From Glycomyces luteolus (GTDB taxonomy: Bacteria > Actinomycetota > Actinomycetes > Mycobacteriales > Micromonosporaceae), in the NCBI RefSeq assembly GCF_027622875.1, contig NZ_JAPZVP010000001.1:380420-444419 (forward strand): a stretch of DNA of 64,000 bases, written 5' to 3'. This document shows positions 34,470 through 42,879 of the stretch, one piece after another. The first letter of the stretch is position 1. Every line of letters starts with the position of its first letter. The position numbers and the translations under genes are program-made. Below the pieces are notes generated by a model. It did not search any database, had not been told where the DNA came from, and saw only the letters and a program-made list of their open reading frames with translations.

Positions 34470-35741
34470 CTACTCCAGTCGCAGCAGCCGGGCGCCGTGC
34501 GCCGGTACCCTGACGCGGACCCGGCCGTCCTCGATCGGGACGTCGGCGCCCTCCCACAGGTCGCGGACGCGAGTGCGTTGCGTGCAGCCGAGATCGGCCA
34601 AGTGGACCTCGAGGTCGGCCGGGTCGTCGCCGAGCCAGAACACCGCGCACGCCTCGGCGTCCTCGAGCTCGGCCTTCCAGATGACCAGCGAGTGGTCGCG
34701 GACGATCTCGCGGCTGCTGCGGCTCTCGAGCAGCGCGAGGACCTCGGGATTGCGCAGCAGTTCGAGCGTGTCGGACGGAGTGTCCGGGAGGTGCCCGCCG
34801 AACATCAGCGGCGACCGCATCATGCACCAGAGCGTGAGCATCGTGCGCTGCTCCTCGAACGTCAACCGCGACAACCGGTCCTCGCCGACGTGCGCGTGGA
34901 TGCCGATGCGCCCGAGCGGCAGCATGTCGGCGTCGCCCCAGGCTCCCGGAACCTGATACGGCGCCCAGCGGGCCGCGCGCTGGAACATCTCCAGCAGCGC
35001 GCTCCAGTCGTCCCAGAGGTCGTCGGAGATGCGCCACATCTCCGCGTGCTCCCGAAGCGCGTCAAGGTGTGCGAACGACAGCGCCTTCCCCGGCGAGAGG
35101 CTCAGCACGATCGGGCGCCCGCACTTGTCGATCGCGCGCGAGTACGCGGCGATCTCGACGCTCTGCGTCGGCGGGTGGAGGACGTCGTCGAGCTTCACGA
35201 AGTCGACGCCCCATTCGGCGAACTGCGCGACCTGGGAGTCGTAATACGCCTGCGCGCCGGGCGCCGAATGATCGATCCCGAAGTTGTCCGGATTCCAGGT
35301 GCACGCGTTGTCGCGGTCCGCGATCTTCGACGCGGTCGTGTCGCCCCCGAGGACCGGGAGGTCGAGTTCGACCGCCTTCTTCGGGATGCCCCGCATCATG
35401 TGGACGCCGAACCGCAGGCCCAGCGCGTGAACGCGGTCGGCCAGCGCCTTGAACGACCCGTCCGATGCCGAGGGGAACCGGTTCGGCGCCGGGAGCTGCC
35501 GTCCCCACGCGTCGAGCACGGGGTCGGAGACCGCGTTGTAGTGGTGTTCGCCCGGGTTCGGTTCGTACCACTGGATGTCGACCACGATCGTGTCCCATCC
35601 GAACGGCTTGAGCTCGGCGGCCATGAACTCGGCGTTGGCGAGGACCAGGTCCTCGGTCACCGAGCTGCCGAAGCAGTCCCAGCTGTTCCAGCCCATGGGC
35701 GGACGTTTCGCGGCGTGCTTCCTGGCAGATGTCGACGTCAT
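34470..35741 (-). CDS. alpha-galactosidase-type glycoside hydrolase family 27
   Basis: 423-residue GH27 enzyme, cytoplasmic since no signal is present. The start RPPMGWNSWDCFG (13-25) is the family hallmark. The nucleophile is Asp185 in DFVKLDD and the acid/base lies at Asp240/241 in MWRISDD. A C-terminal beta-sandwich follows from about 330. The motif GWDTIVVDIQWYEP near 48-61 shapes the substrate pocket. Likely removes terminal alpha-linked galactose or a related sugar from oligosaccharides brought into the cell. The ATG at 35741 lacks a ribosome site and may be leaderless. Divergent from an AraC-type regulator 89 bases away, its probable controller. Confidence 0.9.
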   Translation of the reverse strand: MTSTSARKHAAKRPPMGWNSWDCFGSSVTEDLVLANAEFMAAELKPFGWDTIVVDIQWYEPNPGEHHYNAVSDPVLDAWGRQLPAPNRFPSASDGSFKALADRVHALGLRFGVHMMRGIPKKAVELDLPVLGGDTTASKIADRDNACTWNPDNFGIDHSAPGAQAYYDSQVAQFAEWGVDFVKLDDVLHPPTQSVEIAAYSRAIDKCGRPIVLSLSPGKALSFAHLDALREHAEMWRISDDLWDDWSALLEMFQRAARWAPYQVPGAWGDADMLPLGRIGIHAHVGEDRLSRLTFEEQRTMLTLWCMMRSPLMFGGHLPDTPSDTLELLRNPEVLALLESRSSREIVRDHSLVIWKAELEDAEACAVFWLGDDPADLEVHLADLGCTQRTRVRDLWEGADVPIEDGRVRVRVPAHGARLLRLE

Positions 35742-35830
35742 GTAGTCAACGTAGCCGTGATGGAGCGAACGCGAATCCTGCCCGCTTGGTCGTTCCTCCG
35801 GGATCCTTTGTTCGGCTAGCATCGCCCCTC

Positions 35831-36655
35831 GTGAAGTACGAAGCGGTGGTGGAGCTCGCGCCCCCGGGGATCTGGGTCGCCCAGGGGACCGCCCCGGCGA
35901 TGGCCCGCGCCCACAGCCACGACGACATCGAGTTGAACGTCGTCACCAGGGGCGCCATCGAGTACCTGATGGGCGAGCGGCGCGTCCGCGTCGAGCAGGG
36001 CCAGTCGGCCGTCTTCTGGGCGAGTCTGCCGCACCGGCTGCTCGCGCCTCCGGGGGAGCCCGCCGAGGTCTGCTGGGCGCACGTCCCGCTCTCCACGGTG
36101 CTGACCTGGGACCTGCCCGCGGCCGACCTGCGCTCCCTCCTCGAGGGCCGGCCGGCCCTCGCGACCGTGCCGTCCGATGTGGATGCTTCCAGCGTCTGGC
36201 GGCGCTGGGGATCGGACTTCGCGGGCCGAGACGCGGATGCCGCCCTCCTGGAGGTGCAGGCCTTCATGCGCCGGACCCTGCGCGCCGCGCGGATGCAGCC
36301 GTCGGACACCGGACCGACCTCGCGCCCGCTCGAGATGGCGGCGTTCGTCATGGAGCGGTTCCGTGATCCGATCACCGCGGCGGACGTCGCGGCCGTGGCC
36401 CATCTGAACACTGAGTACGCCATGACGTTGTTCCGTAAGGCCTGGAGCATGACGATCGGCGACTTCCTGCTGCGCCGGCGCGTGGCCGAGGCCCAGCGCC
36501 TCCTCGCCACCACCGAGCTCGACTGCTCCGCGGTCGGCTACGCGGCCGGTTTCGGCTCGGGCAGCAACTTCTACGCCCAGTTCGCCAAGCTCGTCGGCAC
36601 CAGCCCCGGCCAATACCGGGCCGCACTGCGGAGCGTTGAAGACGAGTCCGCTTGA
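35831..36655 (+). CDS. AraC-family transcriptional regulator
   Basis: 274-residue activator. The N-terminal cupin sensing domain (about 5-130) contains MARAHSHDDIELNVVTRGAI near 25-44, with the metal/sugar-pocket histidines. The C-terminal double helix-turn-helix (about 175-270) shows MERFRDPITAADVAAVAHLN and RVAEAQRLLATTELDCSAVG, ending in GFGSGSNFYAQFAKLVGTSPGQYR, the AraC signature. The start is uncertain: I use the GTG at 35831, with a TAGCAT -10-like element ending 8 bases upstream; in-frame codons further upstream lack support. Divergence from GH27 suggests it senses a galactose-containing sugar. Confidence 0.87.
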   Translation: MKYEAVVELAPPGIWVAQGTAPAMARAHSHDDIELNVVTRGAIEYLMGERRVRVEQGQSAVFWASLPHRLLAPPGEPAEVCWAHVPLSTVLTWDLPAADLRSLLEGRPALATVPSDVDASSVWRRWGSDFAGRDADAALLEVQAFMRRTLRAARMQPSDTGPTSRPLEMAAFVMERFRDPITAADVAAVAHLNTEYAMTLFRKAWSMTIGDFLLRRRVAEAQRLLATTELDCSAVGYAAGFGSGSNFYAQFAKLVGTSPGQYRAALRSVEDESA

Positions 36656-36786
36656 AGGGCAGCGCCGTTGGAGCCGGTCGTTCCGGTGACGCCTCGTCCC
36701 GCCGCTGCGTGAGGTGCGCGCTTTCAGCGGTGTCGCCCGCCAAGGCGATAGCGGCTCTGCAGCCTCGCGAGAGGCCGGAGTCCTAC

Positions 36787-37908
36787 TTAAGCGGTGGCGA
36801 GGAAGTCCAGGAGTTCGCGGCAGAGGATCGATCGGGTGCCGACACCGGTGAGCATGGCGACGTGCCCGCCGGGGCACCTCACGACTCGGGGCGGGCGGCG
36901 CAGGAGGTCGACGAGGGCGAGGCTCGCCGGTGGCGGCACGATGTGGTCGGTCGCGGCGACCGCGAGCAGGACCGGCACCTCGAGGCTTTCGAGGCGTGCC
37001 GGCCGGCCGTGCACCAGCCACCTTCCGCCGCTGAGAGCATTGCCGCGGGCGTAGTCGACGAGGTCGAACAGCAGCGCACCCGGAAAGGGCGTGTGCTCCC
37101 AGACCCACCGGGACAGCGGTCCCGCCACGGCTCGCCAGTTTCGGTTCCGCCGCCGTCGCCAGACCTGGCGGGCCGCGCGCAGTGCGATGGGGTGCAGCCA
37201 GTGGAAGCTCTCCCGGATCAGCGGGGCGGGCACCAGACCGTGACCGTCGAGGGCGAACACCGGGGGCAGCCGCAGTGAGCGGAGGATCCCGTCCAGGCGG
37301 CCGTCGACCGCCGTGTCGACCGACGGGGCGATCGCGGTGAGGGAGGCCAACCCGGTATCGCCGAGAGCCGCGTGCGTGCTCAGCGCCAGCGTGCCGCCCA
37401 GGCAGTACCCGACCAGATGCACCCGGGGCCGCCCGGTGCGGTCCCGGACCACCTGCTCGGCGAGCATCAGGGTGGCGGCGTAGTCGTCGAACCCGCGTCC
37501 GGCCTCGGCGGGCCCGGGGATGCCCCAGTCGAGCAGGTACACGTCGTGGCCCGCCGCGAGCAGCGCCGCGATGAGGCTGCGGCCCGGCGCCAGGTCGAGC
37601 ACCCAGGAGCGGGTGACCAGCGAATGCACCATGAGGACGGGCGTCCCGGAGGCGCGGTCGCCGCTCGTGTATCGCTGGAGTGTCGCTGGACCGGATCGCC
37701 ACATGACCGACGACGGTGTCGCCGGGACGCCCGACCGGTGCAGCCCCGCGGCGATGTCGACCACGTGCGGCCAACCGGCCACCGCCGCGAGCATTCGTGC
37801 GCCACCGGCTCGCAACGATCGACCCGTTCGCACGATCCGGTTGGCCCGCAGCAGACTCCGGTCGGTCGATACCAGGCGCCGCCAGTGATCACCGGGCCGG
37901 ACGGTCAT
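36787..37908 (-). CDS. PHA-synthase-like alpha/beta-hydrolase
   Basis: 373 residues with the polyhydroxyalkanoate synthase core: VLMVHSLVTRSWVLDL near 91-106, YLLDWGIPGPAEAGRGFDDY near 124-143, and the lipase-box-like GYCLGGTLAL near 167-176 with Cys169 as nucleophile, Cys rather than Ser as in PhaC. Late ATDHIVPP and GGHVAMLTG provide the Asp and His of the triad. The length resembles class III PhaC, but no PhaE, PhaA or PhaB lies nearby, and an arginine-rich N-terminus replaces the usual one. It may be a monomeric acyltransferase or hydrolase derived from PhaC. Confidence 0.82.
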   Translation of the reverse strand: MTVRPGDHWRRLVSTDRSLLRANRIVRTGRSLRAGGARMLAAVAGWPHVVDIAAGLHRSGVPATPSSVMWRSGPATLQRYTSGDRASGTPVLMVHSLVTRSWVLDLAPGRSLIAALLAAGHDVYLLDWGIPGPAEAGRGFDDYAATLMLAEQVVRDRTGRPRVHLVGYCLGGTLALSTHAALGDTGLASLTAIAPSVDTAVDGRLDGILRSLRLPPVFALDGHGLVPAPLIRESFHWLHPIALRAARQVWRRRRNRNWRAVAGPLSRWVWEHTPFPGALLFDLVDYARGNALSGGRWLVHGRPARLESLEVPVLLAVAATDHIVPPPASLALVDLLRRPPRVVRCPGGHVAMLTGVGTRSILCRELLDFLATA

Positions 37909-38123
37909 CGACGGGCCTGGATCGGGACACGCGGCGAGCGGCGGTCAATCGTTCTCACGCGGCAACGGTATCGGGCCTCGTCTATCGGTGATCGCTTCTC
38001 CCGCCGGCGAAGTCGGAGCCAGCCCACCCGCGGCCCCGCGCACGTCGGATTGAGATGGGAGCGCGAATTCCCTGCGCCCTCGATCGATGCCGCACGCTCG
38101 AGGCCCGACCGGATCCTGAAGGC

Positions 38124-38801
38124 TTACCGCCGGACGAGGACGTACCAGACCTCGGGGCGGCCGACGCTGCCGTAGTGCGGGCGCCGCTGCGCGATCCCGT
38201 TGTCGGCCAAGTACTCCAGATAGCGGCGCGCGGTGACTCGCGCGATGCCCACCGTCGTGGCGATGGCCGCCGCGGACAGTCCTTCGGCCGCGTCGGCCAG
38301 CGCGGCACTGATCGACTCCAATGTGGAGGCGCTGAGGCCCTTCGGCAACGGCCCCTGGCCGGGGGTGCGCAGCTCGGACAGCATCCGGTCGACATCGTTC
38401 TGGCCGCCGACCTCGCCGGGCTGGACGACCTGCTCCCGCCACGCCGCATAGGTCTCGAGCTTTCCGCGCAGCGTCGCGAACGTGAACGGCTTGAGCAGGT
38501 ATTGCATGACGCCGGAGGACACGGCCGCGCGGACGACGGACAGGTCGCGCGCCGAGGTCACGGCGATCACGTCCACCGGGGCGCCGGCGGCCCGCAGCGC
38601 CGCGCACACCGCCAGGCCGTGCGTGTCCGGCAGGTAGAAGTCCAGCAGCACCAGGTCGACGGGGTTGCGGGAGCAGAACCGGATGGCGTCGTTGCCCGAA
38701 TGCACCACGCCGGCCACGGTGAACCCGGCGACGCGCTCGACGTACGCCCGGTGGGCGTCGGCGGCCACCGGGTCGTCTTCCACCACGAGTACGCGGATCA
38801 T
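38124..38801 (-). CDS. CitB/DcuR-type response regulator
   Basis: 225-residue regulator. Receiver 1-120 with VVEDDPVAADAHRAYVE, phospho-acceptor Asp54 in LLDFYLPDTHGL, and LLKPFTFATLRGKL with the conserved Lys. The C-terminal half holds a helix-turn-helix of the CitB/DctR type (LSAAAIATTVGIARVTARRYLEYL). The ATG at 38801 overlaps the kinase stop (ATGA). With the upstream CitA-like kinase and divergent dicarboxylate symporter it forms a classic C4-dicarboxylate or citrate sensing module; the symporter gene is its likely target. Confidence 0.94.
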   Translation of the reverse strand: MIRVLVVEDDPVAADAHRAYVERVAGFTVAGVVHSGNDAIRFCSRNPVDLVLLDFYLPDTHGLAVCAALRAAGAPVDVIAVTSARDLSVVRAAVSSGVMQYLLKPFTFATLRGKLETYAAWREQVVQPGEVGGQNDVDRMLSELRTPGQGPLPKGLSASTLESISAALADAAEGLSAAAIATTVGIARVTARRYLEYLADNGIAQRRPHYGSVGRPEVWYVLVRR

Positions 38802-40426
38802 CGGCTTGACGATATCGGTAGCCGCACGGTGAACACGGCGCCGCCGCCGTCGGAGGCACCTCCGTCGGGCGCACTGCCGTTGTCGACGTCGATGCTCCCG
38901 CCGTAGCGGCGCACCGCCTGCCCGACGAGGGCGAGGCCCAGGCCCCGCCCGGTCTCGGCGGCCGGCTTCGTCGACCACCCGCGCCTGAAGATGTCGGCCC
39001 GCTCGACGACGCCCGGACCGGTGTCGGCGACCCGCACGAACAGCTCGCCCGGCTCGGTCCTGACGGTGACCGTGACCTTCGGGGCGCGCGCGGCCGCGTG
39101 CTCGACCGCGGCGTCCATCGCGTTGTCGATGAGGTTGCCCAGGATCGTGATGAGGTCGCGTGCATCGACATCGGTGCCGGTGTCCTGCATGGCCGTGTCC
39201 GCGGTCAGCATCAGCTCGACGCCGCGCTCGCTCGCCTCGCTCAACTTGCCGAGCAGCAGCGCGGCCAGCACTGGTTCGGCCACCGAGCCGACGACCCGAT
39301 CGGTGAGCTGCTGCGCGGTCTCCAACTCCGCGGTCGCCAGCGCGACGGCCCGGTCGACCCGGCCGAGCTCGATCAGCGAGATCACGGCATGCAGCCGGTT
39401 CGCGGACTCGTGCGCCTGGGAACGCAGGGATTCGGCGAACCCGCGAACCGTGTCGAGCTCCCCGCTGAGGTTCTGCAGCTCGGTGTGGTCGCGCAGTGTG
39501 ACCGCGTTGCCCATGCCCCGGTCGCGGGAGCGCACCGGCACCGAGTTCACCAGCAGCACCCGGGTGTCGGTGAGGTGCAGTTCGTCCTCGCGCGACTCGG
39601 GCGAGGTGAACGCCGCCGCCAGGTCCTCGGCGAGGCCCAGTTCGGCGACCGGGGTGCCGCGCACGTCCGCGGGCATGCCGAGCAGGTCGAGCGCCGCGTC
39701 GTTGCACAGGACCACACGCCCGTCGCTGCCGACGAGGACGAGTCCTTCCCGGACCGAGTGCAGGATCGCCTGGTAGTACTCGAACATGTCGCGCAGCTCC
39801 GCCGGCGCGACGCCGCGGGTCTGGCGGCGAAGGCGGGCGCTCACCAGGTAGCTGCCGGCGACGCCGATGACGAGCACGCCGGCCGCCACTGCGGCCAGCG
39901 GGAGGAGCCGCTCGTTGAGCTCCGCCGTGATCGCCTCGATCGTGATCCCGACCGCCACCAGAGCGACGACCGCGGCGTCCCCGTCGAGGACGGGCACGAC
40001 CGCGCGCATCGAAGGGCCCAGCGTCCCGGTGTAGGTTTCGGTGAACGTACGTCCGGCCAGCGCCTCCTCGGTGTTGCCGATGAACGGCTCGCCGATGCGG
40101 TCGGGGTCCGGGTGCGTGAACCTGATGCCGTCCGGATCCATGATCGTGATGAAGTCGACCCCGGTGTCGGTCCTGACCCGCTCGGCGAACGGCTGCAGCT
40201 CACTGCTGGGATCGGGTGCCGCCAGCGCGTCGGTCAGGCTCGGCGAGTCGGCGACGGTCTCGGCGACCGTGACGACCAGCTCCCGAGCGTTGTCGTCGGT
40301 GGCCCGTCGGGCGTCCGCGTAGGCGAGCGCCATCCCGCCGCCGACCAGGAGGACGACCAGGACGAGCTGCAGCACGAGGAGCTGCCGGGCGAGCGGCCAT
40401 GGTTGCTTCACACCCCATGTGTACAC
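38798..40426 (-). CDS. CitA/DcuS-type sensor histidine kinase
   Basis: 542-residue membrane sensor. TM1 about 13-35 (LLVLQLVLVVLLVGGGMALAY), an extracytoplasmic PAS-type sensing domain about 40-170 that contains FITIMDPDGIRFTHPDPDRIG and MRAVVPVLDGDAAVVALVAVG, TM2 about 178-200, then a cytoplasmic PAS domain (about 215-310) with LVLVGSDGRVVLCNDAALDLLG. Kinase core follows: SQAHESANRLHAVISLIELG (His box of the CitA type), GNLIDNAMDAA (N), DTGPGV and GRGLGLALV. The start is GTG at 40426; GTG at 40411 is an alternative. Likely senses malate, succinate, fumarate or citrate. Confidence 0.93.
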   Translation of the reverse strand: MYTWGVKQPWPLARQLLVLQLVLVVLLVGGGMALAYADARRATDDNARELVVTVAETVADSPSLTDALAAPDPSSELQPFAERVRTDTGVDFITIMDPDGIRFTHPDPDRIGEPFIGNTEEALAGRTFTETYTGTLGPSMRAVVPVLDGDAAVVALVAVGITIEAITAELNERLLPLAAVAAGVLVIGVAGSYLVSARLRRQTRGVAPAELRDMFEYYQAILHSVREGLVLVGSDGRVVLCNDAALDLLGMPADVRGTPVAELGLAEDLAAAFTSPESREDELHLTDTRVLLVNSVPVRSRDRGMGNAVTLRDHTELQNLSGELDTVRGFAESLRSQAHESANRLHAVISLIELGRVDRAVALATAELETAQQLTDRVVGSVAEPVLAALLLGKLSEASERGVELMLTADTAMQDTGTDVDARDLITILGNLIDNAMDAAVEHAAARAPKVTVTVRTEPGELFVRVADTGPGVVERADIFRRGWSTKPAAETGRGLGLALVGQAVRRYGGSIDVDNGSAPDGGASDGGGAVFTVRLPISSSR

Positions 40427-40522
40427 GCGCCGCTAACGCGACCGTAATGAACAGAATAGTGACTGGCTTCACAGGGGCATGGAGACTTCTGTCGTTCACC
40501 GAAAATCCCTAAGGAGACGAAG

Positions 40523-41893
40523 ATGTCTACCCCACCACCCCTGAAGCGCCGCCGCGACCGAACCCATTTCCTCTACCTGGCCGTGATCGTCGCCGTGGTC
40601 CTCGGCGTGCTGGTCGGCTTCGCGTTCCCCGAATTCGCCGTCCAGTTGAAGCCGCTCGGCACCGGCTTCGTCGCCCTCATCAAGATGATGATCGTCCCGA
40701 TCATCTTCTGCACCATCGTGCTCGGGATCGGCTCGGTCACCAAGGCCGCGAGCGTCGGCAAGGTCGGGCTCATCGCCCTGGGCTACTTCCTCCTGATGTC
40801 CACGTTCGCGCTGGCCATCGGCCTGGTCGTGGGCAACCTCCTGAACCCGGGCTCGGGCATGAACCTCGATCCTGACGCGGCCTCCGCCGCGCAGGAGACG
40901 GCGGCCGAGGCCGGCGGCCACACCACCGTCGACTTCCTGCTCAGCATCATCCCCGAGAGCATGGTGTCCGCGTTCACTGACGGCTCGGTGCTGCAGGCGC
41001 TGCTGGTGGCGCTGCTCGCCGGGTTCGCTCTGCAGAAGATGGGCACCGCCGGCGAGCCGATCCTGCGCGGGATCGGGTACCTGCAGAAGCTGGTCTTCCG
41101 CATCCTCGCCATGATCATGTGGGCCGCGCCGATCGGCGCGTTCGGCGCGATCGCGGCCGTGGTCGGCGAGACCGGCTGGGACGCGCTGAAGAGCCTCGCG
41201 GTGATCATGCTCGGCTTCTACGCGACCTGCCTGGTGTTCGTCTTCTGCGTGCTCGGCGCCGTCCTGTGGTTCGGGGCCCGCGTCAACATCTTCAAGCTGC
41301 TGCGCTACCTCGGCCGCGAGTTCCTCTTGATCGTGTCGACATCCTCCTCGGAGTCGGCGCTGCCGCGCCTGATCGCCAAGATGGAGCACCTGGGCGTCAG
41401 CAAGCCCGTCGTCGGCATCACCGTGCCGACCGGTTATTCGTTCAACCTGGACGGCACCGCGATCTACCTGACGATGGCGACGCTGTTCATCGCCACCGCC
41501 CAGGGCCAGCCGCTCGGCCTCGCCGAGCAGATCTCGCTGCTCGTCTTCATGATCATCGCCTCCAAGGGCGCCGCGGGCGTCAGCGGCGCGGGCATCGCGA
41601 CGCTCGCCGGCGGCCTGCAGTCGCACCGGCCCGAGCTGGTCGACGGCGTCGGCTTCATCCTCGGCATCGACCGGTTCATGTCCGAGGCGCGGGCCCTGAC
41701 CAACTTCGCCGGCAACGCCGTCGCGACCGTCCTCATCGGGACCTGGACGAAGGAGTTCAACCGCGACCGGGCGAACCGGGTGCTCGCGGGGGACCAGCCG
41801 TTCAACGAGGCGACCTTGGTCGACGACCACATGCCCGCGGCGGATCCGGAACCCCCGAAGCAGGCGGCCCCGAAGGAGTCGGTCGCCGTCTGA
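40523..41893 (+). CDS. dctA: cation:dicarboxylate symporter
   Basis: 456-residue member of the DAACS/glutamate-transporter fold with about eight membrane helices and two re-entrant hairpins. Signatures: VALIKMMIVPIIFCTIV near 50-66, FLLIVSTSSSESALPRLIAK near 269-288 (first hairpin, serine-rich), VPTGYSFNLDGTAIYLTMA near 298-316 with the NLDGT cation/substrate motif, and IASKGAAGVSGAG near 342-354 (second hairpin). Imports C4-dicarboxylates with protons or sodium. AAGGAG lies before the ATG at 40523. Probably activated by the divergent CitA/CitB-type pair. Confidence 0.93.
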   Translation: MSTPPPLKRRRDRTHFLYLAVIVAVVLGVLVGFAFPEFAVQLKPLGTGFVALIKMMIVPIIFCTIVLGIGSVTKAASVGKVGLIALGYFLLMSTFALAIGLVVGNLLNPGSGMNLDPDAASAAQETAAEAGGHTTVDFLLSIIPESMVSAFTDGSVLQALLVALLAGFALQKMGTAGEPILRGIGYLQKLVFRILAMIMWAAPIGAFGAIAAVVGETGWDALKSLAVIMLGFYATCLVFVFCVLGAVLWFGARVNIFKLLRYLGREFLLIVSTSSSESALPRLIAKMEHLGVSKPVVGITVPTGYSFNLDGTAIYLTMATLFIATAQGQPLGLAEQISLLVFMIIASKGAAGVSGAGIATLAGGLQSHRPELVDGVGFILGIDRFMSEARALTNFAGNAVATVLIGTWTKEFNRDRANRVLAGDQPFNEATLVDDHMPAADPEPPKQAAPKESVAV

Positions 41894-41965
41894 CGGAACG
41901 ACGTCGAGGTGGTGCCCGGCCGGGGGCGCCGCCTCGATTTCCGCGACCGCGTCGCGGCCGCCGGG

Positions 41966-42490
41966 TCAGGCCCCCTCTTGGGCGAGTTCGCGCTCGCGCA
42001 GATTCGCCTCGGTGCGGGCCCGGATGTCGTTGCAGGCCTCGCAGACCGATGCGGGGACGAGGCCGACGCGGATCAGCAACGCGAAGATCTGGCAGCCCAG
42101 GCAGAACGCGAAGACGGACTCCAGCGTCGCGGCGGCGGCCAGCGCGCCGAGGACGATCCAGCCGGCCAGGTCGGCGTCGAAGACGAGCAGGAGCGCCGCC
42201 GAGGTGACGGCGAAGACCACGCCGATGCCCTGGGCGAAGCGCTTGGGCGGACCGGGGACGGGCTTGGCCCGGACCGGCAGTCGCGGCGTGATGACCCGGG
42301 TGACCAGCTGCCCGAGCACGCTGAGGGTCGGGCCGGTGGACACTCGGGCGATGAACCCGAGCGCGATGACGACCACAAGCCATTCGAGCTGGAAGGCCAG
42401 CGCGGCGAGGCTCATCAGCACGACGCCGGCCGCCACGAGCCGGGCGGAGACCTCGTTGACCGGGTTGGGGAAGCCGAACAGCTGTCGCAT
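41966..42490 (-). CDS. DUF4395 family membrane protein
   Basis: 174-residue membrane protein. It opens RQLFGFPNPVNEVSARLVAAG, the DUF4395 signature, and has four hydrophobic segments (VLMSLAALAFQLEWLVVV, GIGVVFAVTSAALLLVF, IVLGALAAAATLESVFAF and CQIFALLIRVGLV). A FCLGCQIF motif with a CxxC-like spacing sits at the end of the third to fourth helix, typical of the family and suggestive of redox or metal chemistry; members are often found with thiosulfate or thioredoxin-like proteins. The start is placed at the conserved ATG at 42490; an in-frame ATG at 42538 would add 16 residues. Confidence 0.83.
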   Translation of the reverse strand: MRQLFGFPNPVNEVSARLVAAGVVLMSLAALAFQLEWLVVVIALGFIARVSTGPTLSVLGQLVTRVITPRLPVRAKPVPGPPKRFAQGIGVVFAVTSAALLLVFDADLAGWIVLGALAAAATLESVFAFCLGCQIFALLIRVGLVPASVCEACNDIRARTEANLRERELAQEGA

Positions 42491-42879
42491 CGGGCGGATC
42501 ACTCCATCAGGGCGGGCGGTGCGGGCGGGCATCCACATAACCCTAGTGCTTCAGTAGGAATATGCCAAATGCTCGTCCGGGATGCGGGAGGCCCGGCGCT
42601 TCCGCTCGTCTCCCGTTCGCCGACCGTTCCCCGCCCGGCCGCGTATAAATCGATGCATATCGATTTATTGAACGGTCGGGACCCTTGTCCTCCAGCGGAT
42701 CCGTCCGGATAATTCAATTCGTTCCTGTTCACGCACGGGACATCGATCCATCGTCATCCCCTCATGGCGACTGGGGCCCTCACCCCTGGGAGTTCGTCGA
42801 CGCGACTGATGCGCCGTACCCCGGTGCGCCGCCGTCCCTTCGGCGCGCGACCCCGGGCGACACCCCGAGGAGGCCGATC
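42491..42879. other. intergenic region upstream of the acetylxylan esterase
   Basis: No convincing gene. It contains an AT-rich stretch around 42640-42670 with a strong palindrome, then a transcribed-looking leader up to the esterase ribosome site GAGGAGG at 42867-42873. Confidence 0.6.
42645..42668. promoter_or_regulatory. palindromic operator upstream of acetylxylan esterase
   Basis: Ten-bp arms ATAAATCGAT (42645-42654) and ATCGATTTAT (42659-42668) around a GCAT spacer; perfect dyad in an AT-rich patch 212 bases upstream of the esterase start. Confidence 0.55.
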
